From Rhodospirillales bacterium (GTDB taxonomy: Bacteria > Pseudomonadota > Alphaproteobacteria > Rhodospirillales > SHVQ01): DNA of 49,478 nucleotides. The stretch lies in contig SHVQ01000020.1 of NCBI GenBank assembly GCA_009694195.1, forward strand, positions 1 through 49,478, in the 5' to 3' direction. The notes under the pieces were generated by a model that saw only the letters and a list, made by a program, of their open reading frames with translations, was not told the origin of the DNA and did not search any database. Made by a program: the position numbers and the translations under genes. Positions 17,252 to 25,968 of this stretch are shown here, piece by piece. The stretch's first letter is position 1, and each line of letters opens with the position of its first letter.

Positions 17252-18448
17252 ATGCCGTTCCGCCCCGCCTCGCAGGCCTTGAGCCGCTTCACCGTCCTCG
17301 ACCTGACGCGCGTTCGCTCGGGACCCACCTGCGTCCGCCAGCTCGGCGACTGGGGCGCCAACGTCATCAAGATCGAGATGCCGGAAGGCATGGAGCCGGG
17401 CGACGCGCCCGGCGGCCCCAGGCACGGGTCCGACTTCCAGAACCTCCAGCGCAACAAGCGCGGCATGACCTTGAACCTGAAATTGCCCGAGGGCGTCGAG
17501 GTCCTGAAGCGGCTCGCCAAGGGCGCCGACGTGGTGGTGGAGAATTTTAGGCCGGACGTGAAATCGCGCCTCGGCATCGACTATGACGCGCTCGACAAGA
17601 TCAACCCGCGCATCGTCTACGCCAGCATCTCCGGCTTCGGCCAGGACGGGCCCTACCGCGAGCGACCCGGCTTCGACCAGATCGCGCAAGGCATGGGCGG
17701 CCTCATGTCGATCACCGGCCTCCCCGGCCAAGGCCCGGTGCGCGTCGGCATTCCCATCGCCGATCTCACGGCCGGCATCTTCTGCGCTTACGGCATCCTG
17801 GTGGCGCTGTTGGAGCGCGAGGCCTCCGGCCGGGGGCAGTGGGTGCAGACCTCGCTCCTGCAGGCGCAGATCTTCATGCTCGATTTCCAGGCCGCCCGCT
17901 GGCTGATGGACAACGAAGTGCCGAAGCAGGCCGGCAACAACCATCCGACCAGCATCCCGACCGGCGTGTTCCAGACCAAGAACGGCTACATCAACATCGC
18001 GGTGACCGGCGGCAAGATCTGGGAGCGCTTCTGCCAGGCGATCGACGGAGCCGACCTGTTCGCACACAAGGACTACGCGAAGGCGGCCGACCGCTCGAAG
18101 AACCGCGACGCGCTGAACGCCGAAATTCAAAAACGCCTGCTCGGCCTCGACAGCGACGACTGGATCGAGCGCCTGAACAAGGCCGGCGTGCCCTGCGGGC
18201 ACATCAACAAGATGAACGAGGTGTTCGCCGATGCGCAGGTCACGCACCTGCAGCTCTACGACGAGATCAATTCACCGGTGCGCGGGCCGAAAACCAAGTT
18301 CAACGCCCAGCCCGTGCGCTTGAGCCGCACGCCCAGCAAAAGCACTACGCCGCCGCCCGAAGTCGGCGAGCAGACGGACGAGATTCTCAGGGAGTTCGGA
18401 TACGACGACGCCGCGATCACCGGGCTCCGGCAGCGGGGCGTGGTGTGA
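17252..18448 (+). CDS. Family III CoA-transferase (CaiB/BaiF type)
   Basis: This 398-aa cytoplasmic enzyme moves CoA between acyl groups through an aspartyl-CoA anhydride. The catalytic Asp171 lies in GIPIADLTAG. Other family marks are LDLTRVRSGP at the N terminus, GANVIKIE, ENFRP near residue 97 and SISGFGQDGPY near 125. Length is typical. It is divergent from tctCBA and is followed by a type B repeat. Acceptor and donor acids are unknown; the neighbouring carboxylate importer is the best clue. Confidence 0.92.
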   Translation: MPFRPASQALSRFTVLDLTRVRSGPTCVRQLGDWGANVIKIEMPEGMEPGDAPGGPRHGSDFQNLQRNKRGMTLNLKLPEGVEVLKRLAKGADVVVENFRPDVKSRLGIDYDALDKINPRIVYASISGFGQDGPYRERPGFDQIAQGMGGLMSITGLPGQGPVRVGIPIADLTAGIFCAYGILVALLEREASGRGQWVQTSLLQAQIFMLDFQAARWLMDNEVPKQAGNNHPTSIPTGVFQTKNGYINIAVTGGKIWERFCQAIDGADLFAHKDYAKAADRSKNRDALNAEIQKRLLGLDSDDWIERLNKAGVPCGHINKMNEVFADAQVTHLQLYDEINSPVRGPKTKFNAQPVRLSRTPSKSTTPPPEVGEQTDEILREFGYDDAAITGLRQRGVV

Positions 18449-18471
18449 GAGGGAAGCCCTTCTAATCTGTC

Positions 18472-18552
18472 GTCACCCCCGCGAAATCGGGGGTCCAGGG
18501 GCAACAGCGAGACGCTTGAAAAGACTGGGTTCCCGCTTGCGCGGGAACGACG
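18472..18552. repeat. Type B dispersed repeat, right flank of the tct cassette
   Basis: GTCACCCCCGCGAAATCGGGGGTCCAGG is mirrored by CTGGGTTCCCGCTTGCGCGGGAACGAC (given as two separate arms). It has the same orientation as the copy at 13976-14051 and ends six bases before the popZ stop. Confidence 0.75.
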
Positions 18553-18557
18553 AAAGG

Positions 18558-19190
18558 CTACTCGTTCAGCCCTTCGGCCCGGGTGATCATCCGGTCGATC
18601 TCTTTCTTCACGAGCCGCTCGATCAAATACGGAAGATTGCGGTCGAGCCACTCACGCAAGATCGGTTTCAACATCTCCCGGACCATGCTTTCGAGTGTCG
18701 GCGAATGGCCTTCCGTCACCTTGAGATCGCGCCGGTCGAGAATGGCCCGCGCGAGCTCGGCCAAGACGTCGGATGACATCTGCACGGTGTGGCCGGAGAC
18801 CAATTCGTCGTCGGCCGCCACCATGTCCTGGGTGAGCTCGAGAAGATCCTGTTCCGGTTCCGGTTCCGGTTCGGGCTCCTCGTACCGCGGCGGCGGCTCC
18901 GGCTCGGCCATTTCCATCACCGGCTCCCTGCGCGGCGGCGGAGGTGGCGGTGGCGGAGGCGGCGGTGGGGGCGCCATGACCGGGGCCGGCTTCGGCGGCG
19001 GTGGCGGCGGTGGCGGCGCTTCCGGTGCCTTGGCTCGCGGAGCCGGCGGTGGCGCTGGCGGTGGCGGTGGCGACGGCGCGGCGGCTGCCGGCGCGCCGTC
19101 CTCTTCGGACAAGATGCGCCGGATGGAGGCGAGAATGTCCTCCATCGAAGGTTCTTGACCGGCGTCCGCTGGTGCCTGTTTTTCGGCCAT
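18558..19190 (-). CDS. popZ: Polar organising protein PopZ (DUF2497 family)
   Basis: The 210-aa product has the PopZ layout: a short N-terminal helix (EPSMEDILASIRRIL), a long disordered Pro/Glu-rich middle, and a C-terminal helical oligomerisation region (SMVREMLKPILREWLDRNLP, then VKKEIDRM). PopZ forms condensates at the cell pole and anchors the ParB-bound origin in alphaproteobacteria. The linker is extreme: it includes a run of 13 consecutive prolines and several shorter ones. I chose ATG 19190 because residues before it do not fit the family. tolC and pcm lie upstream on the same strand, as in many alphaproteobacteria. Confidence 0.9.
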   Translation of the reverse strand: MAEKQAPADAGQEPSMEDILASIRRILSEEDGAPAAAAPSPPPPPAPPPAPRAKAPEAPPPPPPPPKPAPVMAPPPPPPPPPPPPPRREPVMEMAEPEPPPRYEEPEPEPEPEQDLLELTQDMVAADDELVSGHTVQMSSDVLAELARAILDRRDLKVTEGHSPTLESMVREMLKPILREWLDRNLPYLIERLVKKEIDRMITRAEGLNE

Positions 19191-19342
19191 GGGCCAACTA
19201 TCCCGTCGATGCTGTTCGGAGGCCAAAACGGCCCCCGATCCGTCGGCGCCCTACTCCCTCGACACCGTCCGGTCGAAGTTCATTTGAAATCGGCTGAACA
19301 AGTCCCTCGCTCGATCCCCACTTCTAACACGTCTTCTGGGCT

Positions 19343-20734
19343 CTAATCGACTCCACCGCTGCTGGTGGTTCCAAACCACTTGCCCCGGACCTCCTCGTAA
19401 TGAACCGCGGGATCATAGTACTGGACCGGCAGCCGGAGATGGCGGGCCGTCAATTGCCCGATCGCCGACTTCAATTCGTGCGCCGCGACCAGTTCGTCGC
19501 GCTGCGCCCGCACATAGCTCACCCGGGCATCGAGCAACTCCTGCTCGGCATCGAGCACATCCAGCACCGTCCGCGAACCGACGGCAGCCTCGCGCTCGAC
19601 GCCCTCGAAGGCGATCTCGGCCGCGCGGATCTGGGCCTGGAACGCATCGACGCGGGCGCGCGCGGATTCGAGAGTTTCCCAGGACCGGCTCGCCGCCTGC
19701 ATGGCGTCGCGGCGCTGTTTGTCAATCGTCTCGCGGAGCTCGGCCACCCGCTGCTTCGCCTCGCGGACGCGCGAATAGACCGCGCCCTGCTCGTACAGCG
19801 GAATGGTCAGCTCCAGCTTCGCCACGGCGTTGGTCTGCAGGCTGCCGACGGCGGAGTCTTCCAGCGCGCGGGTTCCCGTGGCGGATAGCTTGAGCGACGG
19901 GAGCAGCTCGCCCCAGACGAGGTCCACATTGTCCTGGGCGGATCGTTGGTCATATTCCGCCGCCACCACATTGGGGTTGCTCAGCGTCGCGATCCGCATC
20001 GACTCGTCTTTTCCCGTCGGAATATCCATCGGATTCGGCGGGAGCACTAAACGGGAGCGCGGCAACTCGCCCACGACGTTCTGGTAGGTGGCGCGCGAAA
20101 CCTCGAGGTTCCCTTCGCCCTGAATGCGGTCCGCAACCGACTTCGCGAGACGCGCTTCCGCCTGATGCACGTCGGTGCGCGTGATCTCGCCCACTTGGAA
20201 GCGGTCTTGCGCGGCTTCGAGCTGGCGTTTTAGGACCTGCTCGTTGCCGCGGTTGAGATCGAGCACCGCCTGGTCGCGAAAGACGTCGAGATAGGCCGTC
20301 ACTGCCTGCAGAAAGACCGTCTGCTCCGTCACCGTGAGCCGGGCGCGCTCCGCCTTGACGGTGTTTTCCGCCTTGCCGGTGCCGGCGAGCGTGCGCCCGC
20401 CGCGAAACAGGGGCTGCGACAGCGTGATGCTCGCAGTTTTGGGATCCGTGTGCTGGCGGCGAAGACCGGCCGAGCGGGTCGAGAGGTTGTCGTACTCGCT
20501 GCTCGCGTCGCCCGTGACCGAGACCGTGGGCCGCCAGTTGGCCAGGGCTTGCGAGACCTGTTCGTCGGTGGTGCGAACGCGCGCCCGTTGCCCCAGCAGC
20601 GTAGGATTGCTGCCGTAGGCCATGACGAGTGCTTCTTCGAGAGACTGCGCGTGCGCGCCTTGAGGAAGGCCGATAAAGATCAAAGAAAGACTAGCCCAGG
20701 TGCCGAGCATGGTGACGGTCGGCTGCGTCTTCAT
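19343..20734 (-). CDS. tolC: TolC-family outer-membrane efflux channel
   Basis: The 463-aa protein begins with a signal peptide ending at AHAQ (about residue 30). It contains two outer-membrane-efflux repeats, each starting with a hydrophobic helix (EEALVMAYGSNPTLLGQRAR; MRIATLSNPNVVAAEYDQRS). It should form the trimeric outer-membrane tunnel used by tripartite pumps and type I secretion. Length is normal. Its likely partners may include the EmrA-like adaptor at 39475-40629, but nothing in the sequence proves that. It sits between pcm and popZ, a conserved neighbourhood rather than a pump operon. Confidence 0.93.
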   Translation of the reverse strand: MKTQPTVTMLGTWASLSLIFIGLPQGAHAQSLEEALVMAYGSNPTLLGQRARVRTTDEQVSQALANWRPTVSVTGDASSEYDNLSTRSAGLRRQHTDPKTASITLSQPLFRGGRTLAGTGKAENTVKAERARLTVTEQTVFLQAVTAYLDVFRDQAVLDLNRGNEQVLKRQLEAAQDRFQVGEITRTDVHQAEARLAKSVADRIQGEGNLEVSRATYQNVVGELPRSRLVLPPNPMDIPTGKDESMRIATLSNPNVVAAEYDQRSAQDNVDLVWGELLPSLKLSATGTRALEDSAVGSLQTNAVAKLELTIPLYEQGAVYSRVREAKQRVAELRETIDKQRRDAMQAASRSWETLESARARVDAFQAQIRAAEIAFEGVEREAAVGSRTVLDVLDAEQELLDARVSYVRAQRDELVAAHELKSAIGQLTARHLRLPVQYYDPAVHYEEVRGKWFGTTSSGGVD

Positions 20735-21003
20735 GCGGATTTTTCCTTTTGCCCCACCGTGTGAGCGGTGTCGTGAGTCCTAACCTTCTGCCACGGGCGT
20801 GACACCAAGGTAAAGAACCGGATTGACCGGCCCATTCCCCACGGAAAACGAGCCTCTCAGACCCGCAGGAAACCAACACTTTTTGCGCTGCTCGCCTGAC
20901 GAGCAAAACGCGCGGCGGGGCGACTGTGATCCCGGAAGTGCTTCTGAATCAGGCGATTTTTCCCGTTGTCAGATTCGCGGAAAAGGCGAATGGGACGCCG
21001 GGG

Positions 21004-21666
21004 TCAGAACACGAACGTCGGCTCTTTTGCAAATCCCGGGAGCGCCGGAGTGCCGCCGTCGAAAACGTCGCGCTCGGAAAGCGCGCCGCCGAACTTGGTC
21101 ACGACGACCCCGCGGCCCATCCGCGGGCGGCGATCCGCGTCGGCAAGGACAGCGACCATCCGGCCGCCTTCCGCAAGCTGCGCGGCGATCCCGGCCGGAA
21201 TTTCGCTGACGGCGCCGTCGAAATATATAACATCGTAGGGCGCCTGGTTCGGATATCCCTTTTCGAGCAGCCCCTCGACCACGGCGACCGTGTCGATCCG
21301 GAGCTGCGAAAGGGTCTCAGTCGCGTGGCGCGCGAACTCGGGATCGCTCTCGAGCGCGACCACCGTGCTGGCAAGGCGTGATATCACCGCCGGACCGTAC
21401 CCCGTGCCTGTTCCGACCGACAGCACCACGTCCGTCGGCTTGATCTCGGCCGCCTGAACGAGACGGGCGAAAACCATCGGCTCCATCAGGTGGCGCCCGC
21501 GGCCGATCGGGACGGCCTCGTCGACGTAGGCGATGCCGCGAAGCGCTTTCGGCACGAACAGCTCGCGCGGGACCGTCCTCATGGCTTCGATGAGACGCTT
21601 GTCCGTCACGCGATTGGGGAGGATTTGGCTCTCCACCATCTTCCTGCGGGCCAGCGCGTAATCCAT
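21004..21666 (-). CDS. pcm: Protein-L-isoaspartate O-methyltransferase family protein
   Basis: This 220-aa SAM-dependent enzyme is related to PCMT, which methylates isoaspartyl residues in damaged proteins. The SAM-binding loop is VLSVGTGTGYGPAV; the usual acidic residue in this motif (VLEIG) is Ser here. MVESQI at the N terminus and VPIGRGRHLMEPM are typical of the alphaproteobacterial branch found beside tolC. An ATG at 21672, two codons upstream, is an equally good start. The frame is open further to 21762, but the extra residues look unlike the family. No strong ribosome site is visible. Confidence 0.85.
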   Translation of the reverse strand: MDYALARRKMVESQILPNRVTDKRLIEAMRTVPRELFVPKALRGIAYVDEAVPIGRGRHLMEPMVFARLVQAAEIKPTDVVLSVGTGTGYGPAVISRLASTVVALESDPEFARHATETLSQLRIDTVAVVEGLLEKGYPNQAPYDVIYFDGAVSEIPAGIAAQLAEGGRMVAVLADADRRPRMGRGVVVTKFGGALSERDVFDGGTPALPGFAKEPTFVF

Positions 21667-21896
21667 GCACATGAACCAGTTCAAACGGTGTTGCCGCTTC
21701 CGGCGCGGCCGCTCGTGATCGCGGAAGCCCGATTTATATTCGGAAGCGACCCCAAAAGACAATGGCGGCCTCTCTTCCGATCCCCGGCGGGGCCTGCGGA
21801 ACGGCCGCCGCTGCGGCTTGACCGGCCGGGCATCCAGCGTCTAAGGTCCCGTCCATTCGCGGCCGGGAACCGGATTTCGTCTGCGGTCTCTCTGAT

Positions 21897-21931
21897 CCAG
21901 GATCGAGTTTGGCCCAGGGATCGAGTTTGGC
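21897..21931. repeat. Short tandem duplication running into tRNA-Cys
   Basis: CCAGGATCGAGTTTGGC (21897-21913) is repeated as CCAGGGATCGAGTTTGGC (21914-21931). The last three bases of the second copy are the first three of the tRNA-Cys acceptor stem. Confidence 0.7.
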
Positions 21932-22002
21932 GCGGTGGCAGAGTGGCCATGCAGAGGACTGCAAATCCTTGAACGTCGGTTCGATTCCGGCCCGCGCCTC
22001 CA
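21929..22002 (+). tRNA. tRNA-Cys (anticodon GCA)
   Basis: A full cloverleaf can be drawn: the acceptor GGCGCGG pairs with CCGCGCC, the anticodon loop is CTGCAAA with GCA, the T loop is GTTCGATTC and CCA is encoded. The D arm has GGCAGAGTGGCCATGC. It lies seven bases before tRNA-Asn and both probably come from one precursor. Confidence 0.96.
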
Positions 22003-22008
22003 CCATGA

Positions 22009-22084
22009 TCCGGAGTAGCTCAGTCGGTAGAGCAAGCGGCTGTTAACCGCTGGGTCGGGGGTTCGAGTCCCTCCTCCGGAGCCA
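22009..22084 (+). tRNA. tRNA-Asn (anticodon GTT)
   Basis: The acceptor TCCGGAG pairs with CTCCGGA, the D arm is GCTCAGTCGGTAGAGC, the anticodon loop is CTGTTAA with GTT, the T loop is GTTCGAGTC and CCA is encoded at 22082-22084. A rho-independent terminator follows directly. Confidence 0.97.
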
Positions 22085-22091
22085 ATAAAGA

Positions 22092-22135
22092 CAGGGGGTT
22101 AGGCCTGAACGGCCCGACCCCCTGTTTTCATTTTT
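22092..22135 (+). terminator. Rho-independent terminator after the tRNA pair
   Basis: CAGGGGGT (22092-22099) pairs with ACCCCCTG (22117-22124), with an inner GGCC/GGCC stem, followed by TTTTCATTTTT. It would end the tRNA-Cys/tRNA-Asn transcript. The rest of the gap up to the binding-protein gene holds only a GC-rich inverted segment near 22175-22203. Confidence 0.85.
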
Positions 22136-22267
22136 GCGACGGCCGCAAACGAGTCCGACGCCTCCGGCTCGCGCCCCCCCTTCCTTGACCGGCGGGGGGC
22201 CGGGGTGTAGGGCTTGTGTCAACGAGAACAGCCGTAATCCCGCAGCAGCCTGCACAGGGGGCCTCCC

Positions 22268-23848
22268 ATGAAGAAAATCCTCGCGCTGGTCGGCGCAGTG
22301 TCGCTCTATGCCTCGGTCGCCGCGGCCGAGACGCCGCGCGACACCCTCGTCGTCGGCGCCAAGTTCGACGACATCGTCTCGCTCGATCCGCACGAGAGCT
22401 TCGAGTTCACGGGCTCGGAGTTCGGGTCGCAAGTCTACGACAAGCTCATCACCTTCGACCCCAAGAACATCGGGCCCATCGTCGGCGGCGCCGCCGAAAG
22501 CTGGACCGTATCGCCCGACGGCCGCACCTTCACGTTCAAGATCCGCCAGGGCATCAAGTTCCATTCCGGCAACCCGCTCACCGCCCGCGACGTCGAGTAT
22601 TCGATCCACCGCGCGGTCACGATGAACAAGTCGCCCGCCTTCATCATCACCCAGTTCGGCATCAACAAGGACACCGCCAAAGAGGCGGCCAAGGCGACCG
22701 ACGATTGGACGCTCGTCTTCACCACGGACAAGAAGTATGCGACCTCGTTCGTCCTCAACTGCCTCTCCGCCAACGTCTCGGCGGTGGTGGATTCGAAGCT
22801 CGTCAAGTCGAACGAGAAGGACGGCGATTGGGGCAACACCTGGCTGAAGACCAACGCCGCCGGTTCGGGGCCGTTCAAGTACGTCACCTGGCGCGCCAAC
22901 GAGACGCTGACCTACGAGCGCAACGACGCCTATTGGGGCGGCGCGCCGAAGATGCGCCGCATCGTGCTCCGCCACATGCCGGAGCAGGCGACCAAGCGCC
23001 TCGCGATCGAAAAGGGCGACGTCGACATCGCGCGCGATTTGCAGGCCGACCAGGTGAAGGCGCTGGAGGGCAACAAGGACATCACCGTCCGCGCCATCCG
23101 CAAGAGCTACGTCGTCTACCTCGGGCTCAACCAGAAGAACGAGATTCTGCGGAAGCCGCAGGTCCAGCAGGCGCTCAAATACCTCGTCGACTACGACGCC
23201 ATGTCCAATACCATTCTCAAAGGCGCCTATGCCGTTCAGCAGACGTACATCCCGCAAGGCTTCCTCGGCGCCATTTCCGACCGCCCGTACAAGCTCGACG
23301 TCGCCAAGGCGAAGCAGCTTCTGGCCGAGGCCGGTCACCCTAACGGTTTTGACATCACCATGGACGTGACGAATACCTGGCCGTGGACGGAGATCGCGCA
23401 AACCATTCAGGCGACCTTCGCGCAAGCCGGCGTTAAGGTGAGTCTTATCCCCGGCGATTTCCGCGCCACGATCACCAAGTACCGGGCGCGCAACCACGAC
23501 ATCTACATGGGCCGCTGGGGCTCGGACTTCCTCGACCCGCACTCCAACGCCGACACCTTCGCCAAGAACGTCAACAACGCCGACGACGCGCCGGCAAAGC
23601 CGCTGGCGTGGCGGAACGCGTGGCAGAACAAGGAGCTGACCGATCTTACGGACGCGGCGATGGTCGAAAGCGACACCGAGAAGCGCCGCCAACTCTATGA
23701 GAGCACGCAGCGCAAGTTTGTCCAGGTCTCGCCCTTCGTGATGATGTTCCAGAACACGGAGCTCCTGGCCGAGCGGAAGAACGTGACGGGCTTCATCCTG
23801 GGGCCGTTGTCCGAGACGACGTTCTTCAAGACGGTCGAGAAGAACTGA
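22268..23848 (+). CDS. Dipeptide-type ABC transporter periplasmic binding protein (SBP family 5)
   Basis: The 526-aa protein has a Sec signal peptide (MKKILALVGAVSLYASVAAA, cut near residue 20) and the family 5 fold used for peptides, opines, glutathione or nickel chelates. Signatures include DTLVVGAKFDDIVSLDP at the mature start, QVYDKLITFDP, and FKIRQGIKFHSGNPLTARDV near residue 95. Length is typical. It delivers its ligand to the permeases encoded downstream. A 135-base gap with a type C repeat separates it from the first permease, which may let the receptor be made in excess. The ligand is not known. Confidence 0.92.
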   Translation: MKKILALVGAVSLYASVAAAETPRDTLVVGAKFDDIVSLDPHESFEFTGSEFGSQVYDKLITFDPKNIGPIVGGAAESWTVSPDGRTFTFKIRQGIKFHSGNPLTARDVEYSIHRAVTMNKSPAFIITQFGINKDTAKEAAKATDDWTLVFTTDKKYATSFVLNCLSANVSAVVDSKLVKSNEKDGDWGNTWLKTNAAGSGPFKYVTWRANETLTYERNDAYWGGAPKMRRIVLRHMPEQATKRLAIEKGDVDIARDLQADQVKALEGNKDITVRAIRKSYVVYLGLNQKNEILRKPQVQQALKYLVDYDAMSNTILKGAYAVQQTYIPQGFLGAISDRPYKLDVAKAKQLLAEAGHPNGFDITMDVTNTWPWTEIAQTIQATFAQAGVKVSLIPGDFRATITKYRARNHDIYMGRWGSDFLDPHSNADTFAKNVNNADDAPAKPLAWRNAWQNKELTDLTDAAMVESDTEKRRQLYESTQRKFVQVSPFVMMFQNTELLAERKNVTGFILGPLSETTFFKTVEKN

Positions 23849-23871
23849 CGCTCCCGAGGCGCACATGCGAT

Positions 23872-23973
23872 CTCATGGTTCGAGACGGGCGCTGCGCGCC
23901 CTCCTCACCATGAGGGCCTTTGAAGCCTTCCTCACCCTGAGGAGACCGCCGGTAGGCGGTCGTCTCGAAGGGG
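23872..23973. repeat. Type C dispersed repeat between binding protein and permease
   Basis: CTCATGGTTCGAGACG is mirrored by CGTCTCGAAGGG, with inner GGGCGCTGCGCGCCC, CTCACCATGAGG and CCGCCGGTAGGCGG hairpins. It overlaps nothing coding and ends about ten bases before the permease start, close to its ribosome site. Confidence 0.75.
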
Positions 23974-23983
23974 GAGGAAGGCG

Positions 23984-25057
23984 ATGCACGGTCCCCCTGT
24001 GAAATCCCGGGCGTCCGTGACGGCTGGGACCAAGCGCTCCCGTTACGGAGCTTTCGCCCGCAAGACGGTCGAGGTGTTGGGCTCGGTCGCGCTCACCATC
24101 CTCGGCCTGCTTGCCGTCACCTTCGTCATCGGCCGCGTCGTCCCGATCGACCCGGTGCTGGCGGTGGTCGGCGACAACGCGCCCATGGCCGTCTACCACA
24201 AGGCGCGCGAGGAGATGGGCCTCGACCGGCCGCTGGCCGTCCAGTTCGGCCGCTTCGTCGCCAAGGCGGTAAGCGGGGATTTCGGGGTCTCCGTGCTCAC
24301 CGCCCGGCCGGTGATCGACGACATCAAGCGCGTCTTTCCGGCGACCATCGAGCTCGCCACGCTGGCAACCCTGATCGGCATCGCGCTCGGCGTGCCGTTG
24401 GGCGTGCTGGCCGCCGTCCGCCACCATAGCTGGGTCGATCACGTGGCGCGCATCATCGGCCTGGTCGGCCATTCGGTTCCGGTGTTCTGGCTCGGCCTCA
24501 TGGGCCTTCTGATCTTCTACGCCAAGCTCGGGTGGGTCGGCGGCACGGGGCGCCAGAGCGTGGCCTTCATGGACTCGGTCTCCCCCGTCACCGGCATGAT
24601 CCTCATCGACTGCCTGCTCGCCCGCGATTTTGAGTCCCTCCTGGACGCCGTCCGCCACATCGTGCTTCCGGCGACCGTGCTCGGCTATTTCTCGCTCGCC
24701 TACATCTGCCGCATGACCCGGAGCTTCATGATCGAGCAGCTCGGCAAGGAATATGTCACCGCCGCGCGCATCAAGGGGTTGAGCGAGTGGCGCGTGGTCA
24801 TGGGCCACGCCTTCCGCAACATCGCGGTGCCGCTGGTCACCGTGATCGCGCTCTCCTACGGCTATCTCTTGGAAGGCTCGGTGTTGACGGAAACGGTGTT
24901 CGCCTGGCCGGGGCTCGGGAGCTACCTCACGGACTCGCTCTTGCGCTCCGACATGAACGGCGTGCTCGGCGCGACCATCCTGATCGGCTGCATCTTCATC
25001 GGGCTCAATTTGCTGTCCGACCTGCTCTACCGCGTGCTCGACCCGAGGACGCGGTGA
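23984..25057 (+). CDS. ABC transporter permease, DppB type
   Basis: The 357-aa inner-membrane protein has six predicted transmembrane helices and the DppB/OppB pattern: GLDRPLAVQFGRFV, SGDFGVSVLTARPVIDDI, TIELATLATLIGIALGVPLG, and the cytoplasmic EAA-like loop around KEYVTAARIKGLSEWRVVMGH (two parts) that docks the ATPases. The N terminus is about 25 residues longer than usual and rich in Lys/Arg, but GGGGGAGGAAG upstream fits ATG 23984. The stop overlaps the next gene's GTG. Confidence 0.92.
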   Translation: MHGPPVKSRASVTAGTKRSRYGAFARKTVEVLGSVALTILGLLAVTFVIGRVVPIDPVLAVVGDNAPMAVYHKAREEMGLDRPLAVQFGRFVAKAVSGDFGVSVLTARPVIDDIKRVFPATIELATLATLIGIALGVPLGVLAAVRHHSWVDHVARIIGLVGHSVPVFWLGLMGLLIFYAKLGWVGGTGRQSVAFMDSVSPVTGMILIDCLLARDFESLLDAVRHIVLPATVLGYFSLAYICRMTRSFMIEQLGKEYVTAARIKGLSEWRVVMGHAFRNIAVPLVTVIALSYGYLLEGSVLTETVFAWPGLGSYLTDSLLRSDMNGVLGATILIGCIFIGLNLLSDLLYRVLDPRTR

Positions 25058-25968
25058 GAGCGCCCACCGGCACCACCTGGCGCGAGTACCTCACGGCCGC
25101 GACACCGACCTCGCGCCGCCACGCGACGGTGCAGCGGGTCTATCTCGCGTGGGTCCCGTTCAGCCGCAACCCGACGGCGATCGTGGGCTTGGTCATCGTC
25201 GCCCTCGTCGTGGCGGTCGCGATGTTCGCGCCCTGGCTCGCAAGCCATTCGCCGATCGCGCAGGACCTCTCCTACCGCCTGGCGCCATCCACGGCCGCCC
25301 ACTGGCTCGGCACCGACGAGCTTGGCCGCGACATCTACTCGCGCCTGGTGTGGGGCACGCGGACGGTGCTGCGCGTGATTTTTCTGGTCGCCGTCATCAC
25401 CGGGCCGATCGGCCTCATCGTCGGCGCCGCCGCCGGCTACGTGGGCGGCTGGTGGGATGCGGCCTTGATGCGGATCACCGACATCTTCCTCGCCTTCCCA
25501 CGCCTCATCCTCGCGCTTGCCCTCACCTCCGCGCTCGGGCCCGGGATCGACAACGCGATCATCGCGATCGGCCTCACGGGCTGGCCGCCCCTCGCCCGCC
25601 TCGCGCGGGCGGAAACGCTGACCATCCGGTCCAGCGATTTCATCGCGGCCGCCCGCGTGGTGGGCGCGTCGGCCTCCCGTATCGTCTTCCGCCACGTGAT
25701 GCCGCTTTGCATGCCCTCCCTCATCGTGCGGCTCACCCTCGACATGGCGGGCGTCATCCTGATCGCCGCCGGGCTCGGCTTCCTCGGGCTTGGCGCGCAG
25801 CCGCCCCAGCCGGAATGGGGCGCGATGATCGCCTCGGGCCGCAAGTTCGTCTTCGACCAGTGGTGGATCGCGGCCTACCCCGGGATCGCCATCTGCATTC
25901 TCTCCCTCGGCTTCAACCTGTTCGGGGACGGCCTTCGCGATGCCCTCGATCCGAAGGCCTCCACATGA
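25054..25968 (+). CDS. ABC transporter permease, DppC type
   Basis: The 304-aa inner-membrane partner of the preceding permease begins at a GTG that overlaps its stop (GTGA), which fixes the start. An N-terminal cytoplasmic segment and first helix (FSRNPTAIVGLVIVALVVAV) precede HWLGTDELGRDIYSRLVWGTR, the DppC hallmark. The ATPase-docking loop is SSDFIAAARVVGASASRIVF. The C terminus ends LFGDGLRDALDPK as in the family. Its stop overlaps the next ATG. Confidence 0.93.
   Translation: MRAPTGTTWREYLTAATPTSRRHATVQRVYLAWVPFSRNPTAIVGLVIVALVVAVAMFAPWLASHSPIAQDLSYRLAPSTAAHWLGTDELGRDIYSRLVWGTRTVLRVIFLVAVITGPIGLIVGAAAGYVGGWWDAALMRITDIFLAFPRLILALALTSALGPGIDNAIIAIGLTGWPPLARLARAETLTIRSSDFIAAARVVGASASRIVFRHVMPLCMPSLIVRLTLDMAGVILIAAGLGFLGLGAQPPQPEWGAMIASGRKFVFDQWWIAAYPGIAICILSLGFNLFGDGLRDALDPKAST

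Noticed and set aside
21929..22084. The tRNA pair as an integration site for a genomic island
   Set aside because: No integrase, no repeated tRNA 3' end elsewhere in the window, and the downstream importer looks like ordinary chromosome.
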